A stretch of 64,000 nucleotides of DNA, taken from Gammaproteobacteria bacterium (GTDB lineage: Bacteria; Pseudomonadota; Gammaproteobacteria; Steroidobacterales; Steroidobacteraceae). The position numbers were made by a program, and so were the translations under genes. The stretch is taken from assembly GCA_011391405.1 (NCBI GenBank), contig JAABQQ010000111.1:1-64000 (forward strand), given 5' to 3'. The number at the start of each line of letters is the position of its first letter. Positions within the stretch are counted from its first letter, which is position 1. The notes below the pieces were generated by a model that was not told the DNA's origin, did not search any database, and worked only from the letters and a program-made list of their open reading frames with translations. Of this stretch, positions 16,703-26,016 are shown piece after piece.

Positions 16703-17629
16703 ATGGCGACCCCTCCGGACCGAGTGCCACTCAACGCCTTGCGCGTCTTCGAGGCTGTCGCCGCGCACCTGAGCTTCACCGCAGCGGCCAAAGAACTTGG
16801 CGTCACCACCGCGGCGGTCAGTGCGCAGATCAAGGCGCTCGAAGCCGACATCGGTGTGCCCCTGTTCCGTCGTCACACGCGCGCCGTGGCCCTCACCCAG
16901 GAAGGAGCCGAACTGCTGCCGGGCGTCCGCCGCGGGCTCGAAGAGCTGCGCCGCTCGGTCGAGCGCATCCGTCGCGAGCGCGTCGGCGGCATGCTCAATC
17001 TCAGCGTACCGAACGAATTCCTGCAGCGCTGGCTGTTGCCGCGCCTCGGCGAGTTTACGCGCCGGCACCCCGAGATCGAGGTTCGATTCGGGCCACCACG
17101 TGCTGCTGGCCTCGACTTCGGTCGCGACGATTTCCACGCCGCCATCGTCTACGGTCCCGGCCAGTGGACCGGCCTCAAGGCCGAGCGCCTGCTCGACGAA
17201 TACGTGTTTCCGGTCTGCAGCCCCGTGCTGCTTGCCAGGCTCGGCCCGATCGAGACGGTCGCGGATTTTGCGCGCTACCCCCTGATCCACAGCCGCACCG
17301 AGCCCTGGCAGGACTGGCTGCGCCGGGTTGGTGGCGATACGACGCGTGCCGACTCCAGCCCGCCGATGGAAGATTCCGCGGCGTCCCTCGTCGCCGTCGA
17401 ACAGGGCAAGGGCATTGCGCTGGCTCGCTGGTCGCTGGTGGCAGCCGACATTGCCGCCGGCCGACTGGTACGTCCGATGCTCCCGAGTGTGCTGCAGCGA
17501 AATGCCTGGTTCCTTGTGGCGCCTCCAGCGAACTTTTCATTGCCGAAGGTCGTGCGATTCCGCGCGTGGCTGCTCGACTGCTGCCGCGAGTTCTCCCCGC
17601 CAGTGGGCGAAACCCTCGGCGTCGAGTAG
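16703..17629 (+). CDS. LysR-family regulator, GcvA-like
   Basis: The 308-residue protein has an N-terminal winged helix (PLNALRVFEAVAAHLSFTAAAKELG, then VTTAAVSAQIKALEADI and PLFRRHTRAVALT) followed by a periplasmic-binding-fold effector domain. The first block closely resembles GcvA/AmpR-type LysR members. ATG 16703 follows AAAGG. It is divergent from the GNAT-RidA pair, which is its most likely target. The inducer is unknown. Confidence 0.9.
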   Translation: MATPPDRVPLNALRVFEAVAAHLSFTAAAKELGVTTAAVSAQIKALEADIGVPLFRRHTRAVALTQEGAELLPGVRRGLEELRRSVERIRRERVGGMLNLSVPNEFLQRWLLPRLGEFTRRHPEIEVRFGPPRAAGLDFGRDDFHAAIVYGPGQWTGLKAERLLDEYVFPVCSPVLLARLGPIETVADFARYPLIHSRTEPWQDWLRRVGGDTTRADSSPPMEDSAASLVAVEQGKGIALARWSLVAADIAAGRLVRPMLPSVLQRNAWFLVAPPANFSLPKVVRFRAWLLDCCREFSPPVGETLGVE

Positions 17630-17724
17630 GCGTCCCGTCGGTATCCGCCCCCCCTTGGCGAGCCGCGCAGGTTGGCGTAGCGTGGCGCCAGACCCGACCA
17701 ATGTCGGGAGGGGGATTCCACGCC

Positions 17725-18036
17725 ATGGCAGGCCTGCTCAAGCCGCAACCGCCCCGCCGCCGCTTCCACGCCATCAGCATCGTTGCGGGCCCTAACCCCT
17801 GTGCGCAGGTCAAGGCGCTGACGGACACCCGCCTGCTTTCGCTCGAGGCGCCGCGACTGCCAATCGTCGGCTGCACCAATCCTGGCGGCTGTCAGTGCAA
17901 GTTCCAGCACCACGAAGATCGCCGTACAGGTCCAAGGCGCTCGGGACTGCGTGCAACGATACAAGACAACTGGTTGACGGACGGCAACCGGCGGCGCTCG
18001 CCTGGCCGGCGCAATCTCGACTCCGCCGACAAGTGA
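17725..18036 (+). CDS. Small conserved Cys/His-rich protein of unknown function
   Basis: A 103-residue frame starts at ATG 17725, behind GGGAGGGGG, with ATG 17701 as an in-frame alternative. The central part has the spacing C-x23-C-x5-C-x-C-x3-H-H (in NPCAQVKAL, IVGC, GGCQCKFQHH), followed by DRRTGPRRSG. From memory, small proteobacterial proteins with this signature and a trailing DRRxGPRR are widespread but uncharacterised. The cysteine/histidine set suggests a metal site and the DRRxGPRR tail recalls the start of PilZ domains, but neither function can be shown here. It overlaps only non-coding antisense frames. Confidence 0.65.
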   Translation: MAGLLKPQPPRRRFHAISIVAGPNPCAQVKALTDTRLLSLEAPRLPIVGCTNPGGCQCKFQHHEDRRTGPRRSGLRATIQDNWLTDGNRRRSPGRRNLDSADK

Positions 18037-18037
18037 T

Positions 18038-19000
18038 TTACGGCAACGGCAGGCGCAGCGTGACCTGCAGCGGCCGATGGTCGGAGCCCACGTAGGGACC
18101 GATTTCATGCCCGGTGACGCACCCGCGCCGCGGCACCAGCACGTGATCGATCGGCAACGCCAGCGGCCAGAATCCCACCTGCCACGTCGGCCGCCACGCC
18201 TCGCCGGCGAATGCGTCGCGCAATCCTGACTCGGCCACGAGCCGTGCGAACGCCGGTGCGTACGGCGTCAGGTTGAAATCTCCCAGCAGGATCGTCGCCT
18301 CGGGCTGGGTGAGCGCGAGAGCAGCCGCCTGCTGCAGCGCCCGGTCGCGCGCAACTTGCAGTTCCGGCAGCACCGGCCAGCGTGTGTGCAGCGCAATCAC
18401 TTGCAGCTTGCGACCATGCACGTCGACGTTCGCGACCAGCGACGGCAGGCCATCCCCGGACAAGTCCATGGACTGCACGTCATCGAAGGGCCATCGACTC
18501 AGCAGCGCGATGCCGTACGGGTCCTCGCGCGGCATCACCCTGCGGTACGGGTAGGTTCGCGCGAGCGGCTCGAGCGCCAGCGCCCATTGCGGCGTGATCT
18601 CCTGCAGGGCAATGATGTCCGCTTCGCTTCGACTCAGCCAGGCGACCAACGCTGCGTGGTCAGTGTTCGCAAACCATGCATTCGCGGTCACGACCCGCAG
18701 CGGGTCGTCGCCGCACGTCAGCGCGGTTGGTTCGTGCGCCGAGGCACGGCTACTCAGCGGAACGCCGGGCAACCACTGCATCACGACGGTGACGCAAGCC
18801 ACGACCATCATCCAGGGCCGGCGCAGGACCAGCGACGCAAGCAGCAGCGCCAGCGCGGCAGCGCCCAGCTGCCAACGGAAATGTGCGAACAACTCGAAGG
18901 GCCAGCCGAGCGGCGCGAGCAATGCCGCCAACGAAGCAGCTGCGGTCCCGATGAGCGCGATGCTCACCGCACCCGACCAGGCTGCGCGGGACAGGCGCAT
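18038..19000 (-). CDS. Membrane-anchored endonuclease/exonuclease/phosphatase-family protein
   Basis: The 320-residue protein has three hydrophobic segments in its first 85 residues and then an EEP-fold domain: RVVTANAWFAN, the catalytic glutamate in ALQEITPQW, LLGDFNLTPYAP, and GSDHRPL. EEP proteins cleave phosphodiester or phosphomonoester bonds of nucleic acids, lipids or inositols; membrane anchoring favours an extracytoplasmic, possibly lipid, substrate. It starts two bases after the permease stop and is the last gene of the operon that begins with the TonB receptor. Confidence 0.85.
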   Translation of the reverse strand: MRLSRAAWSGAVSIALIGTAAASLAALLAPLGWPFELFAHFRWQLGAAALALLLASLVLRRPWMMVVACVTVVMQWLPGVPLSSRASAHEPTALTCGDDPLRVVTANAWFANTDHAALVAWLSRSEADIIALQEITPQWALALEPLARTYPYRRVMPREDPYGIALLSRWPFDDVQSMDLSGDGLPSLVANVDVHGRKLQVIALHTRWPVLPELQVARDRALQQAAALALTQPEATILLGDFNLTPYAPAFARLVAESGLRDAFAGEAWRPTWQVGFWPLALPIDHVLVPRRGCVTGHEIGPYVGSDHRPLQVTLRLPLP

Positions 19001-19002
19001 GG

Positions 19003-20307
19003 CTACAACAGCAGCAACGCCACGATGAGACCGAACAACGGGACGAGGACGGTCATGCAGAACATGGGCCAGTAGGCCGACTTGTGCGTCTCACGGCAAA
19101 CACCGCGGATCGTCGTCACAACGTACCCGTTGTGCGGCAGCGAGTCGAGCCCACCGGAGGCGATCGCAACCACGCGATGCAAAGCATTCGCATCCACACC
19201 CAGGCCGAGGTAGTGCGGTGCCAGGATCGGCAGTGCGATCGCCTGGCCGCCGGATGCAGACCCCGTCAGTCCCGCGATGAGCGTGATCGCGATCGACGCG
19301 CTGACGAGCGGATCGCCCGGCAGCGAGGTAAGCGAATCGACTGCAGCACCGAAAGCCGGTGACAATTTCGCGATCGCGCCGAAGCCGACGACGGCAGCCG
19401 TATTCGCAATTGCTATCAGCGCACCGAGCGTGCCGTTCGACACGGCGTGCGGCAGGTTGATGAAATATTTGCGGTTGACGACCAGCACCGTCAGCACGCC
19501 AGCGAGCAGCGCGACGATCAACGCCGACTGCTTCAGGGAGTCGTGCAGCGCGAACGCGACGCCCAGCACCGCCGCCAGCGGAATCAACCCGGTGGCTGGA
19601 TGCGGCAACCCGCCCGCCTTCGGCTGCGGGTCGCCGTCACGCACGTCGTAGCGTTCGCCCGCGGTGATGGAGCGGCCAATCATCCACTTGAGCCAGACAA
19701 AGCCCGTGACAGCCATGAGCATGGCGACGACCAGGCTGACCTGCCACGCGGCATAGGGGGTCGTGCCCAGGTACTGCATCGGGATCCAGTTCTGGATTTC
19801 CGGGGAGCCCGCGGACGTCATCGTGAAAGTGACCGAGCCGAAGCCGATGGCGCCGGGGATGAAACGCCGCGGCAAGCCGGCCTCGCGGAACAGCGCAAGC
19901 GCGAGCGGGAACACGGAGAACGCCACCACGAACAAGCTCACGCCGCCGTAGGTGAGGATGGCGCAGGCACCGATGACTGCGAGCAGCGCATGTCGCGCCC
20001 CGAAACGCTTGACGACCCACTGCGCGACGCTGTCGGCCGCCCCGCTGTCCTCCATCACCTTGCCGAAGACCGAGCCGAGCAGGAACACGAAGAACCACGA
20101 AGCGATGAACCCGCTGAAGCCCGTCATGTACGCAGACGTGAAGTTCTCGGCGCCGACGCCGGCCAGCTGCGGCACCAGCGGCAGCCCGAAGGACAGCGCC
20201 AGCAGCAACGCGCACACGGGCGCAGCGAGCAGCAAGTCGACGCCGCGCATCGTGAGAACGACGAGCAGTGCAAGACTGCCAAGCAATCCGATCCATTCGA
20301 GCGTCAT
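19003..20307 (-). CDS. GntP-family permease
   Basis: The 434-residue protein starts at ATG 20307 and contains 11-12 hydrophobic segments. The GntP signatures are visible: TYGGVSLFVVAFSVFP, LTGSASGGQAIA and, near the C terminus, ASGGLDSLPHNGYVVT. Family members carry gluconate, related sugar acids or D-3-hydroxybutyrate with protons across the inner membrane. In this operon, next to a CoA ligase and near a PHA depolymerase, a hydroxy-acid substrate is the most economical inference. The hydrolase gene lies 35 bases upstream. Confidence 0.85.
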   Translation of the reverse strand: MTLEWIGLLGSLALLVVLTMRGVDLLLAAPVCALLLALSFGLPLVPQLAGVGAENFTSAYMTGFSGFIASWFFVFLLGSVFGKVMEDSGAADSVAQWVVKRFGARHALLAVIGACAILTYGGVSLFVVAFSVFPLALALFREAGLPRRFIPGAIGFGSVTFTMTSAGSPEIQNWIPMQYLGTTPYAAWQVSLVVAMLMAVTGFVWLKWMIGRSITAGERYDVRDGDPQPKAGGLPHPATGLIPLAAVLGVAFALHDSLKQSALIVALLAGVLTVLVVNRKYFINLPHAVSNGTLGALIAIANTAAVVGFGAIAKLSPAFGAAVDSLTSLPGDPLVSASIAITLIAGLTGSASGGQAIALPILAPHYLGLGVDANALHRVVAIASGGLDSLPHNGYVVTTIRGVCRETHKSAYWPMFCMTVLVPLFGLIVALLLL

Positions 20308-20342
20308 GCGGAACGTGACTCCGGCGGAGGGACGCGCCCGCG

Positions 20343-21212
20343 TCAGGGCGTGTGTGCGAGGAACTCGTCGATCGCGGCGACGCTGACGGGCTCGTCCAGC
20401 ATCGGCGTATGCCCGCGTTGCGGCACCTCGACACGCACGAGATCGGGTTTCTCGCGCAGCATGCGGTCGAACGTGGCCACGGCGAGGATGTCGGATGCAG
20501 CACCGCGCAATGCCAGCGTGGGCACTGGCAGGAGCGCCGCGAACAATGCCCAGAGGTCCGGCGCCGCCGCGGACGGCGCGCTGCGCACGGCCTCGCCTAT
20601 CATCGGATCCATGTCGAGCCGCGGCACGCCGCCGGCGTCGCTGTAACTGCGCTTCGTGTGGGCAACCCATTCTTCGTGCGTGAGACCCGGCATGCCGATC
20701 TCATAGGTTGCACGGACGGTCGCTACCGCTTCATCCCAGCTGGCGGGAGGTGCATGACGGCCGACGTACGCCGCGATACGGGCGAGGCCTTCTGGCGCCA
20801 CCTCCGGACCGACATCGTTGAGAATGACGCCGGCCACCAGTTGCGGATTCATTGCGGCCAGCAGCATCGAGAGAATCCCGCCGAGTGACGTGCCGAGCAG
20901 CACGCAGCGCGTGACGCCGGCGTCCTGCAGCAGCAGGCCGATGTCGGCGAGGTACGTGCCGGGGTGGTAGTTCTGCCAGACCGGGTCGTGCTGCGAACGG
21001 CCACGACCACGCAGGTCCGCGCAGAACACCCGACGATCCTGCCGGATGCGTTCGGCGACGTGAGTGAAGTCCCGCGAATTGCGCGTCAGGCCCGGCAGGC
21101 ACAACACGGGCAGTTTCGGCGACCGCGTGAGCGGTGCGAAATCGCGATAGAACAGTTGCAGGCCGTCGCCTGAGTTAAAGAATCGTTCAGCGCCGGCGTC
21201 GGGCAGGGTCAC
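20343..21212 (-). CDS. Alpha/beta hydrolase
   Basis: The 289-residue enzyme has an oxyanion-region LPGLTRNSRDF, the nucleophile elbow LGTSLGG, an acid candidate in RGAASDIL and a terminal histidine in RGHTPMLDE. The GTG at 21212 overlaps the TGA of the ligase gene (GTGA), fixing the start and indicating tight coupling. It probably hydrolyses an ester or oligoester supplied by the transport genes of this operon; an oligomer hydrolase role is inferred from context only. Confidence 0.85.
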   Translation of the reverse strand: MTLPDAGAERFFNSGDGLQLFYRDFAPLTRSPKLPVLCLPGLTRNSRDFTHVAERIRQDRRVFCADLRGRGRSQHDPVWQNYHPGTYLADIGLLLQDAGVTRCVLLGTSLGGILSMLLAAMNPQLVAGVILNDVGPEVAPEGLARIAAYVGRHAPPASWDEAVATVRATYEIGMPGLTHEEWVAHTKRSYSDAGGVPRLDMDPMIGEAVRSAPSAAAPDLWALFAALLPVPTLALRGAASDILAVATFDRMLREKPDLVRVEVPQRGHTPMLDEPVSVAAIDEFLAHTP

Positions 21213-22780
21213 CTGGCTTGCTCCCAGTCGGCGTATTGCCGGCGCAATTCGCGCTTCAGGATCTTGCCATTCGGATTGCGCGGCAGGTCGGTGACATAGA
21301 CTGCGCCTGCCAGGCGTTGCTGTTTGCCGACGCGCTGGTTGGTCCATTCCACCAGCGACCCGGCGTCCGGCGTGTCACGAGCCCCTGTCGCGACGACCAG
21401 GGCGAGCGGCGTTTCTCCCCAGCGCTCGCTCGGCACGCCCACGACCGCGACGTCCGCGACCGCGGGGTGATCACGCATGACCGCCTCGATGTCGGCCGGG
21501 TAGATGTTCTGGCTGCCCGACAGGATCATGTCCTTCTTGCGATCGACGATGTGGAGGAAGCCGTCGTCGTCGAGACGCCCGATGTCGCCGGTGCGCAACC
21601 AGCGCCGGCCTTGCGTGTCGACCCACGTCGCCTCCGCCGTCGCGTCGGGCCGCTGGTGATAGCCCTCCATCACCAGCCGTCCGTACCCGCAAATCTCGCC
21701 GAGCTCGCCGGGTGCCGCCTCGACGTCGTCGTCGCGCACGAGCTTGAGCTGCTGGCCCGGAATCGGCTTGCCGACGGATTCGATGTGCGCGTCGAAATCC
21801 TCTGGAGCCAGCGTGGTGATGATGCCTTCCGTCAGGCCGTAGAGCTCGATCAGTTCGCAATCGAGCGTGTCGCGCGTCGCCCGCTTCAACGGCGGCGGGA
21901 GCGGCGAGCCGCAGCACATGATCGCCTGCAGCGAAGACAGGTTGCGCGTCGCGATGCCTGGCAGTTCGAGGACGCGCTGAAACTGAACGGGCACGAAGCC
22001 GCCGTGGGTGACGCCGTGACACTCGATCGCATCGACCAGCAACGCCGCACTGAACGTCGGCAGGACCACGATAGTGCCGCCTACGATGACCGTGCTCAGC
22101 ATCGCGACCCAGCTGATGTTCGAATAGAGCCCGAGCGAGCAGACGGTGACGCAATCGCTGCGGTAGCGCAGTGCGATGGCAAGATCGGTGCCCCAGTCAT
22201 AGCGACAACCTTGCGTGTGCACGATGCCCTTGGGCAGCCCGGTGGTACCCGAGCTGTAGATGACGTTGCACTCGCTATCAGGGTCTACCTTGACCGCAGG
22301 GGCTGCGGCCGACTGTCGCTCGAGCCAGGGCGCGAGGTCGGTCCAGTGACCTGCAGCTGGAACGTCGACGCCGAGCTTGATCCTCGTGCCTGCCAACTGA
22401 CCAGCCGCGAGCAGCGCATCAACGCGCAGGCAATGTTCCCCAGAGGCAGCGATTGCACTGGCGCCGCTGTCGCGCACCATCGCAGCGACGGCCGCATCGC
22501 TCACAGACGTATTGAGCGGCACGACACACACGCCTGCCTTGCCGGCGCCGAACAGCAGCAGCGCCATTTCAGCGCTGTTCTGCATCAGCACCGCGACCCG
22601 CGCGCCCGGCGTGAGACCCAGTTGCAGCAGACCGTTCGCCACCTGATTCGTCGCAGCGTCGAACTCGGCCCAGGTCCACCGGCGCTCCCCGCAGAGGAGC
22701 GCCGGTTTGCTGGCCTGGGTGCGGCCGTGCTGGACGATCAGGTCGGGGACGATCGGCCGCGGTACGTCGTACCAGCCCAT
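21209..22780 (-). CDS. AMP-dependent acyl-CoA synthetase/ligase
   Basis: The 523-residue adenylate-forming enzyme carries the P-loop YSSGTTGLPKGIVHTQG, the aromatic-Gly motif ELYGLTEG, the hinge TGDIGRLDDDGFLHIVDRKKD and the C-terminal catalytic lysine region NPNGKILKREL. It activates a carboxylate to the acyl-AMP and then the CoA thioester. The acyl-specificity pocket cannot be assigned reliably; short hydroxy-acids, fatty acids or aromatic acids are all possible. It follows the TonB receptor by 25 bases and overlaps the hydrolase gene by four bases. Confidence 0.9.
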   Translation of the reverse strand: MGWYDVPRPIVPDLIVQHGRTQASKPALLCGERRWTWAEFDAATNQVANGLLQLGLTPGARVAVLMQNSAEMALLLFGAGKAGVCVVPLNTSVSDAAVAAMVRDSGASAIAASGEHCLRVDALLAAGQLAGTRIKLGVDVPAAGHWTDLAPWLERQSAAAPAVKVDPDSECNVIYSSGTTGLPKGIVHTQGCRYDWGTDLAIALRYRSDCVTVCSLGLYSNISWVAMLSTVIVGGTIVVLPTFSAALLVDAIECHGVTHGGFVPVQFQRVLELPGIATRNLSSLQAIMCCGSPLPPPLKRATRDTLDCELIELYGLTEGIITTLAPEDFDAHIESVGKPIPGQQLKLVRDDDVEAAPGELGEICGYGRLVMEGYHQRPDATAEATWVDTQGRRWLRTGDIGRLDDDGFLHIVDRKKDMILSGSQNIYPADIEAVMRDHPAVADVAVVGVPSERWGETPLALVVATGARDTPDAGSLVEWTNQRVGKQQRLAGAVYVTDLPRNPNGKILKRELRRQYADWEQAR

Positions 22781-22805
22781 GGCCCTAACCTCATCAGTCC
22801 GGCGA

Positions 22806-25064
22806 TCAGTCGAAGCGGTAGCTCGCGCTCAGGCTGACCGTGCGCGGCGGGCCGTAGAAGCTGTTGACGATGTTGCCGTACAGCGCACCCGGGAAGTAGT
22901 AGCCGCCGATCTTGTATTCCTCGTCCGTCAAGTTGCGTCCGAGGAGCTGGAACCGGAGCTTTTCGTCGTTCGAGGTCCAGGCAATGCTCGCGTCCACCAG
23001 CGTGTACGCATCGTCCTGGTCGATGAGCGGGTTCGGGAATTCGAACATGTGGTAAGAATCGCGGTACGAACCCGACACCGTCGCGAGCAAGGAACCCCAG
23101 GTGCCGGGCAGCGGCTGCGCATAGTTGAGCGCCAGGTTGCCGTTCCACTCCGGCGTGTTCTGGAAGACGGCCGTATCCGAGAGGTCGACGGGCACCGTAA
23201 TCGTGGCTGGTGGTGGCGCAGGGTTGGTAACGACCTGGTAGGTCTCGTACTTGTCGAATTCGGCGTCCGTCCAGCCGACGCCGTAGTTCAGCGAGAAACG
23301 GTCGCTGAACTGGACCGCGCCTTCGAGTTCGACGCCCTGGATGGTCGAGGCGCCGGCGTTGTCGACGAAGCTCGCGATCGAACCGGTGACGGTTGGCTGC
23401 TGGCGGGTGATCTGCTGGTCACTGTAGTCCGCGTAGAAGGCCGCGAAGTTGTATGACAACCGGTCATCGAACAACATGCCCTTCGCGCCGACTTCGTACG
23501 ACTGGACGGTTTCGGGATCGTAGCCGTTGACCGTGTCGGGCGTCAGCACCACGTCACCGCGCATGTCGAAGCCGCCCGACTTGAAGCCTTCCGAGTAGGA
23601 TGCGTACGTCGTGAACGAGTTCGTGAACTCGTAGCTGACGCTGGCGCGCGGCGTGAACTGGTCGAACGTGCGGTCGTTGGTGTAGTCCGAGCGGATCAGC
23701 CCTGGGACCGCCGCGCTGTTGCCGAACTGCGGCGAATACAGGCCGGTGAAGTTCTGGCGATACACGCCGCCTTCCTTCTCGTCCGAGGTATAGCGGCCAC
23801 CGAGCGAAGCCGAGAGCTTGTCGGTGAAGTCCCAGCTGAAATCCGCATATGCCGCATAGCTCGTTGTGTCGACGAAGCCGGACGTCGCGATCGTCAGGTT
23901 GAGCAGGCCTACAATGGTGTCGAACTTGCCGGCTGCGTGCGCGTCGAGGTAGTACAAGCCGGCCACGCCGTGCAGTCGCTCGCCTTCGTACAGGAACTGC
24001 AGTTCCTGCGTGAGCTGATCGTCTTCGTAGTAGCCCGGAACGTCGAGTGCGGGGGCCGGGCTGGTGTCGAAATCGATCAGCGTGTGCGTCACGCCGTCGC
24101 GGTAGGCGGTGATCGACTTGAGTGTGATCGCGTCCGTCAGTTCCCAGGCGGCCGTGAGCGACACGCCCTGGTTGCGCACGAGGTTGTCGTCGCCAATGCC
24201 GCCCCGCGTGTCGAAGACGTCCGGCAACACGACCTCGCCTGCCGCGAGTCCCATGCCCGGCGCTTCGCGATGGCCGTGCTTGGCGTCCGAGTTGTCTTCG
24301 ACGTAGTCGGCGGCGAGCCGGAAGCTCAATGCGTCGGTCGGGTTCCACTCGGCGCTCATGCGGAAGGCGTCGACGCTCTTCGCGTAGTGGTTCTGGTTGC
24401 CGGTGAACTGGTTCTCGCCGTAGCCGTCGCGACGGTAGATGGCGGCGCTGCCGCCGACTGAGAAGGTCTCGCTCAGCGGCAGCACGCCCGAGGCGATGAA
24501 GTCGTGCTGCGCATAGGTGCCGAACGTGAGCTTGGTGTCGAGGCGCGCCTCGTTGCCGAGCGGCCTGGTCACGTATTTGATCGCGCCACCGATCGTATTG
24601 CGGCCATACAGCGTACCCTGCGGGCCGCGCAGCACTTCGAGGCGCTCGATGTCGTAGATGTCGAGCACGGAGCCCTGTGGGCGCGCCACGTACACGTCGT
24701 CCACATAGAGGCCGACGCCGGGCTCGAAGCCCCAGAGCGGGTCCTGCTGTCCGATACCGCGGATGAAGGCGATCAGCGTGGAGTTGGAGCCACGCGCAAC
24801 CTGCAGGGTGAGGTTCGGCGTGGACTGCTGCAGCCATGTGATGTCCGGCGCACCGGCATTCTGGATGCGATCGGCGGAGAACGCGGAGAGCGCGATCGGC
24901 ACGTCCTGCAGCGACTCCTCGCGGCGCCGGGCAGTGACCGTGATCTCCTCCAGGCCGCCGGCCTTGGCGGACGGCGCGTCCTGCGCGAGGACCGCGGGCA
25001 CGGCGAACATCGAGGCCGCGCAGGCTGCAGCGGCCTGCACCGAGTAAACGGCGAGCTTCTTCAT
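22806..25064 (-). CDS. TonB-dependent outer-membrane receptor
   Basis: The 752-residue protein starts at ATG 25064 with a signal peptide ending near VLAQD. A TonB-box-like segment LEEITVTARRREESL follows, then the plug (PDITWLQQSTPNLTLQ) with VEVLRGPQGTLYGRNTIGG in the form LEVLRGPQGTLYGRN, and a 22-strand barrel ending in the aromatic C-terminal SASYRFD. It resembles receptors of sphingomonads and related bacteria for small lipophilic or carbohydrate ligands. It heads an operon with ligase, hydrolase, permease and EEP protein and is divergent from a TetR regulator, its probable repressor. Confidence 0.92.
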   Translation of the reverse strand: MKKLAVYSVQAAAACAASMFAVPAVLAQDAPSAKAGGLEEITVTARRREESLQDVPIALSAFSADRIQNAGAPDITWLQQSTPNLTLQVARGSNSTLIAFIRGIGQQDPLWGFEPGVGLYVDDVYVARPQGSVLDIYDIERLEVLRGPQGTLYGRNTIGGAIKYVTRPLGNEARLDTKLTFGTYAQHDFIASGVLPLSETFSVGGSAAIYRRDGYGENQFTGNQNHYAKSVDAFRMSAEWNPTDALSFRLAADYVEDNSDAKHGHREAPGMGLAAGEVVLPDVFDTRGGIGDDNLVRNQGVSLTAAWELTDAITLKSITAYRDGVTHTLIDFDTSPAPALDVPGYYEDDQLTQELQFLYEGERLHGVAGLYYLDAHAAGKFDTIVGLLNLTIATSGFVDTTSYAAYADFSWDFTDKLSASLGGRYTSDEKEGGVYRQNFTGLYSPQFGNSAAVPGLIRSDYTNDRTFDQFTPRASVSYEFTNSFTTYASYSEGFKSGGFDMRGDVVLTPDTVNGYDPETVQSYEVGAKGMLFDDRLSYNFAAFYADYSDQQITRQQPTVTGSIASFVDNAGASTIQGVELEGAVQFSDRFSLNYGVGWTDAEFDKYETYQVVTNPAPPPATITVPVDLSDTAVFQNTPEWNGNLALNYAQPLPGTWGSLLATVSGSYRDSYHMFEFPNPLIDQDDAYTLVDASIAWTSNDEKLRFQLLGRNLTDEEYKIGGYYFPGALYGNIVNSFYGPPRTVSLSASYRFD

Positions 25065-25103
25065 GGATCCCCCTGCTGTGGCGTCGGTTTCCGACGCCGG
25101 TGT

Positions 25104-25148
25104 TTCAACGAGTGTTGGAATTTAGTTGAACGTTCGTTGAAATTCAAC
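25104..25148. promoter_or_regulatory. Candidate TetR operators between receptor operon and regulator
   Basis: The 158-base divergent gap contains two dyads built from the same half-site: TTCAAC-GAGT-GTTGGAA at 25104-25120 and GTTGA-A-ATTCAAC at 25136-25148, the second being near-perfect. A third copy of GTTGAA lies at 25125-25130, overlapping GAACGTTC. Such clusters next to a TetR gene usually bind its product and repress both directions. The pairing is seen in sequence; regulator identity is inferred from position. Confidence 0.6.
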
Positions 25149-25222
25149 AGTCGTTGCAAGAAGACCTCCAGGTTCTTCAGAATCGCGGCTCGACCTGACG
25201 CTCAAGGGCAACTAGTACCGCG

Positions 25223-25984
25223 ATGCAAAAGAAAGGCACGGCTGGCCGCACGGGTGCGGGAAGGGACCGCCTGCCGCGGGCAGGAACGGCCGGCACCGGT
25301 TCCCGCTCGCAGGCAACGCGCGAACGCATCCTCGACGCGGCCGAGCGATTGTTTGCGCAACGCGGCTTTTACGGCATTTCAGTGCGTGACATAACGGGCG
25401 CCGCGGAGGTGGACGTGGCTCTCGCGAGCTACCACTTCGGCAACAAGCAGGGCCTGCTCGAAGCAGTGTTCATGCGGCGCGCAGAAGATCTCAATGCCGA
25501 GCGCAGCGCCCGCCTGGACGCCGTCCTCGCTGCAGCCAAAGGCCGCCGCCCGCCGAAAATCGAAGACGTCATCGATGCGTTCACCCATCCGCTGCTCGAT
25601 CGTTCCTCACGCGGCAGCCCGGGCTGGAAAAGCTACTTTGCGCTGATCGCGGAGGTGAACAACTCGCCGGAATTCGGCGGCGTCCTGATGTCGCGGTTTT
25701 TCGACCCGGTCGTCGAGAAGTTCATCGACGCAATTCGCAGGGCATTGCCGGACTGCGAGGAACGGGACCTGTACTGGGCCTACCACTTCCTGTCGGGCGC
25801 GCTGACACTCACGTTCGCCGAGACGGGACGCATCGACAAGCTGTCGGGTGGCGCCTGCCGCTCGAGCGATCTCGACAGCGTCCACGAGCGGCTCGTGCCG
25901 TATTGCGCTGCCGGCTTCCGCGCCCTCTGCGCGGCGAAGCGCGCGACCCCCAGGCCATCCCGCACTGCGAAATCCCGCAAATGA
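25223..25984 (+). CDS. TetR-family regulator
   Basis: The 253-residue protein has a basic N-terminal extension of about 28 residues and then the TetR helix-turn-helix: TRERILDAAERLFAQRGFYGISVRDIT and VDVALASYHFGNKQGLLEAVF. The larger C-terminal domain is the ligand sensor. ATG 25223 is used, but the helix-turn-helix starts well inside, so a later start is possible. It likely represses the divergent TonB-receptor operon and itself through the GTTGAA dyads. The PHA depolymerase gene follows on the same strand within 35 bases, which would place it under the same control. Confidence 0.9.
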   Translation: MQKKGTAGRTGAGRDRLPRAGTAGTGSRSQATRERILDAAERLFAQRGFYGISVRDITGAAEVDVALASYHFGNKQGLLEAVFMRRAEDLNAERSARLDAVLAAAKGRRPPKIEDVIDAFTHPLLDRSSRGSPGWKSYFALIAEVNNSPEFGGVLMSRFFDPVVEKFIDAIRRALPDCEERDLYWAYHFLSGALTLTFAETGRIDKLSGGACRSSDLDSVHERLVPYCAAGFRALCAAKRATPRPSRTAKSRK

Positions 25985-26016
25985 ATTCGCGCAAAGACAG
26001 CCGAGGAATTCCTTCA

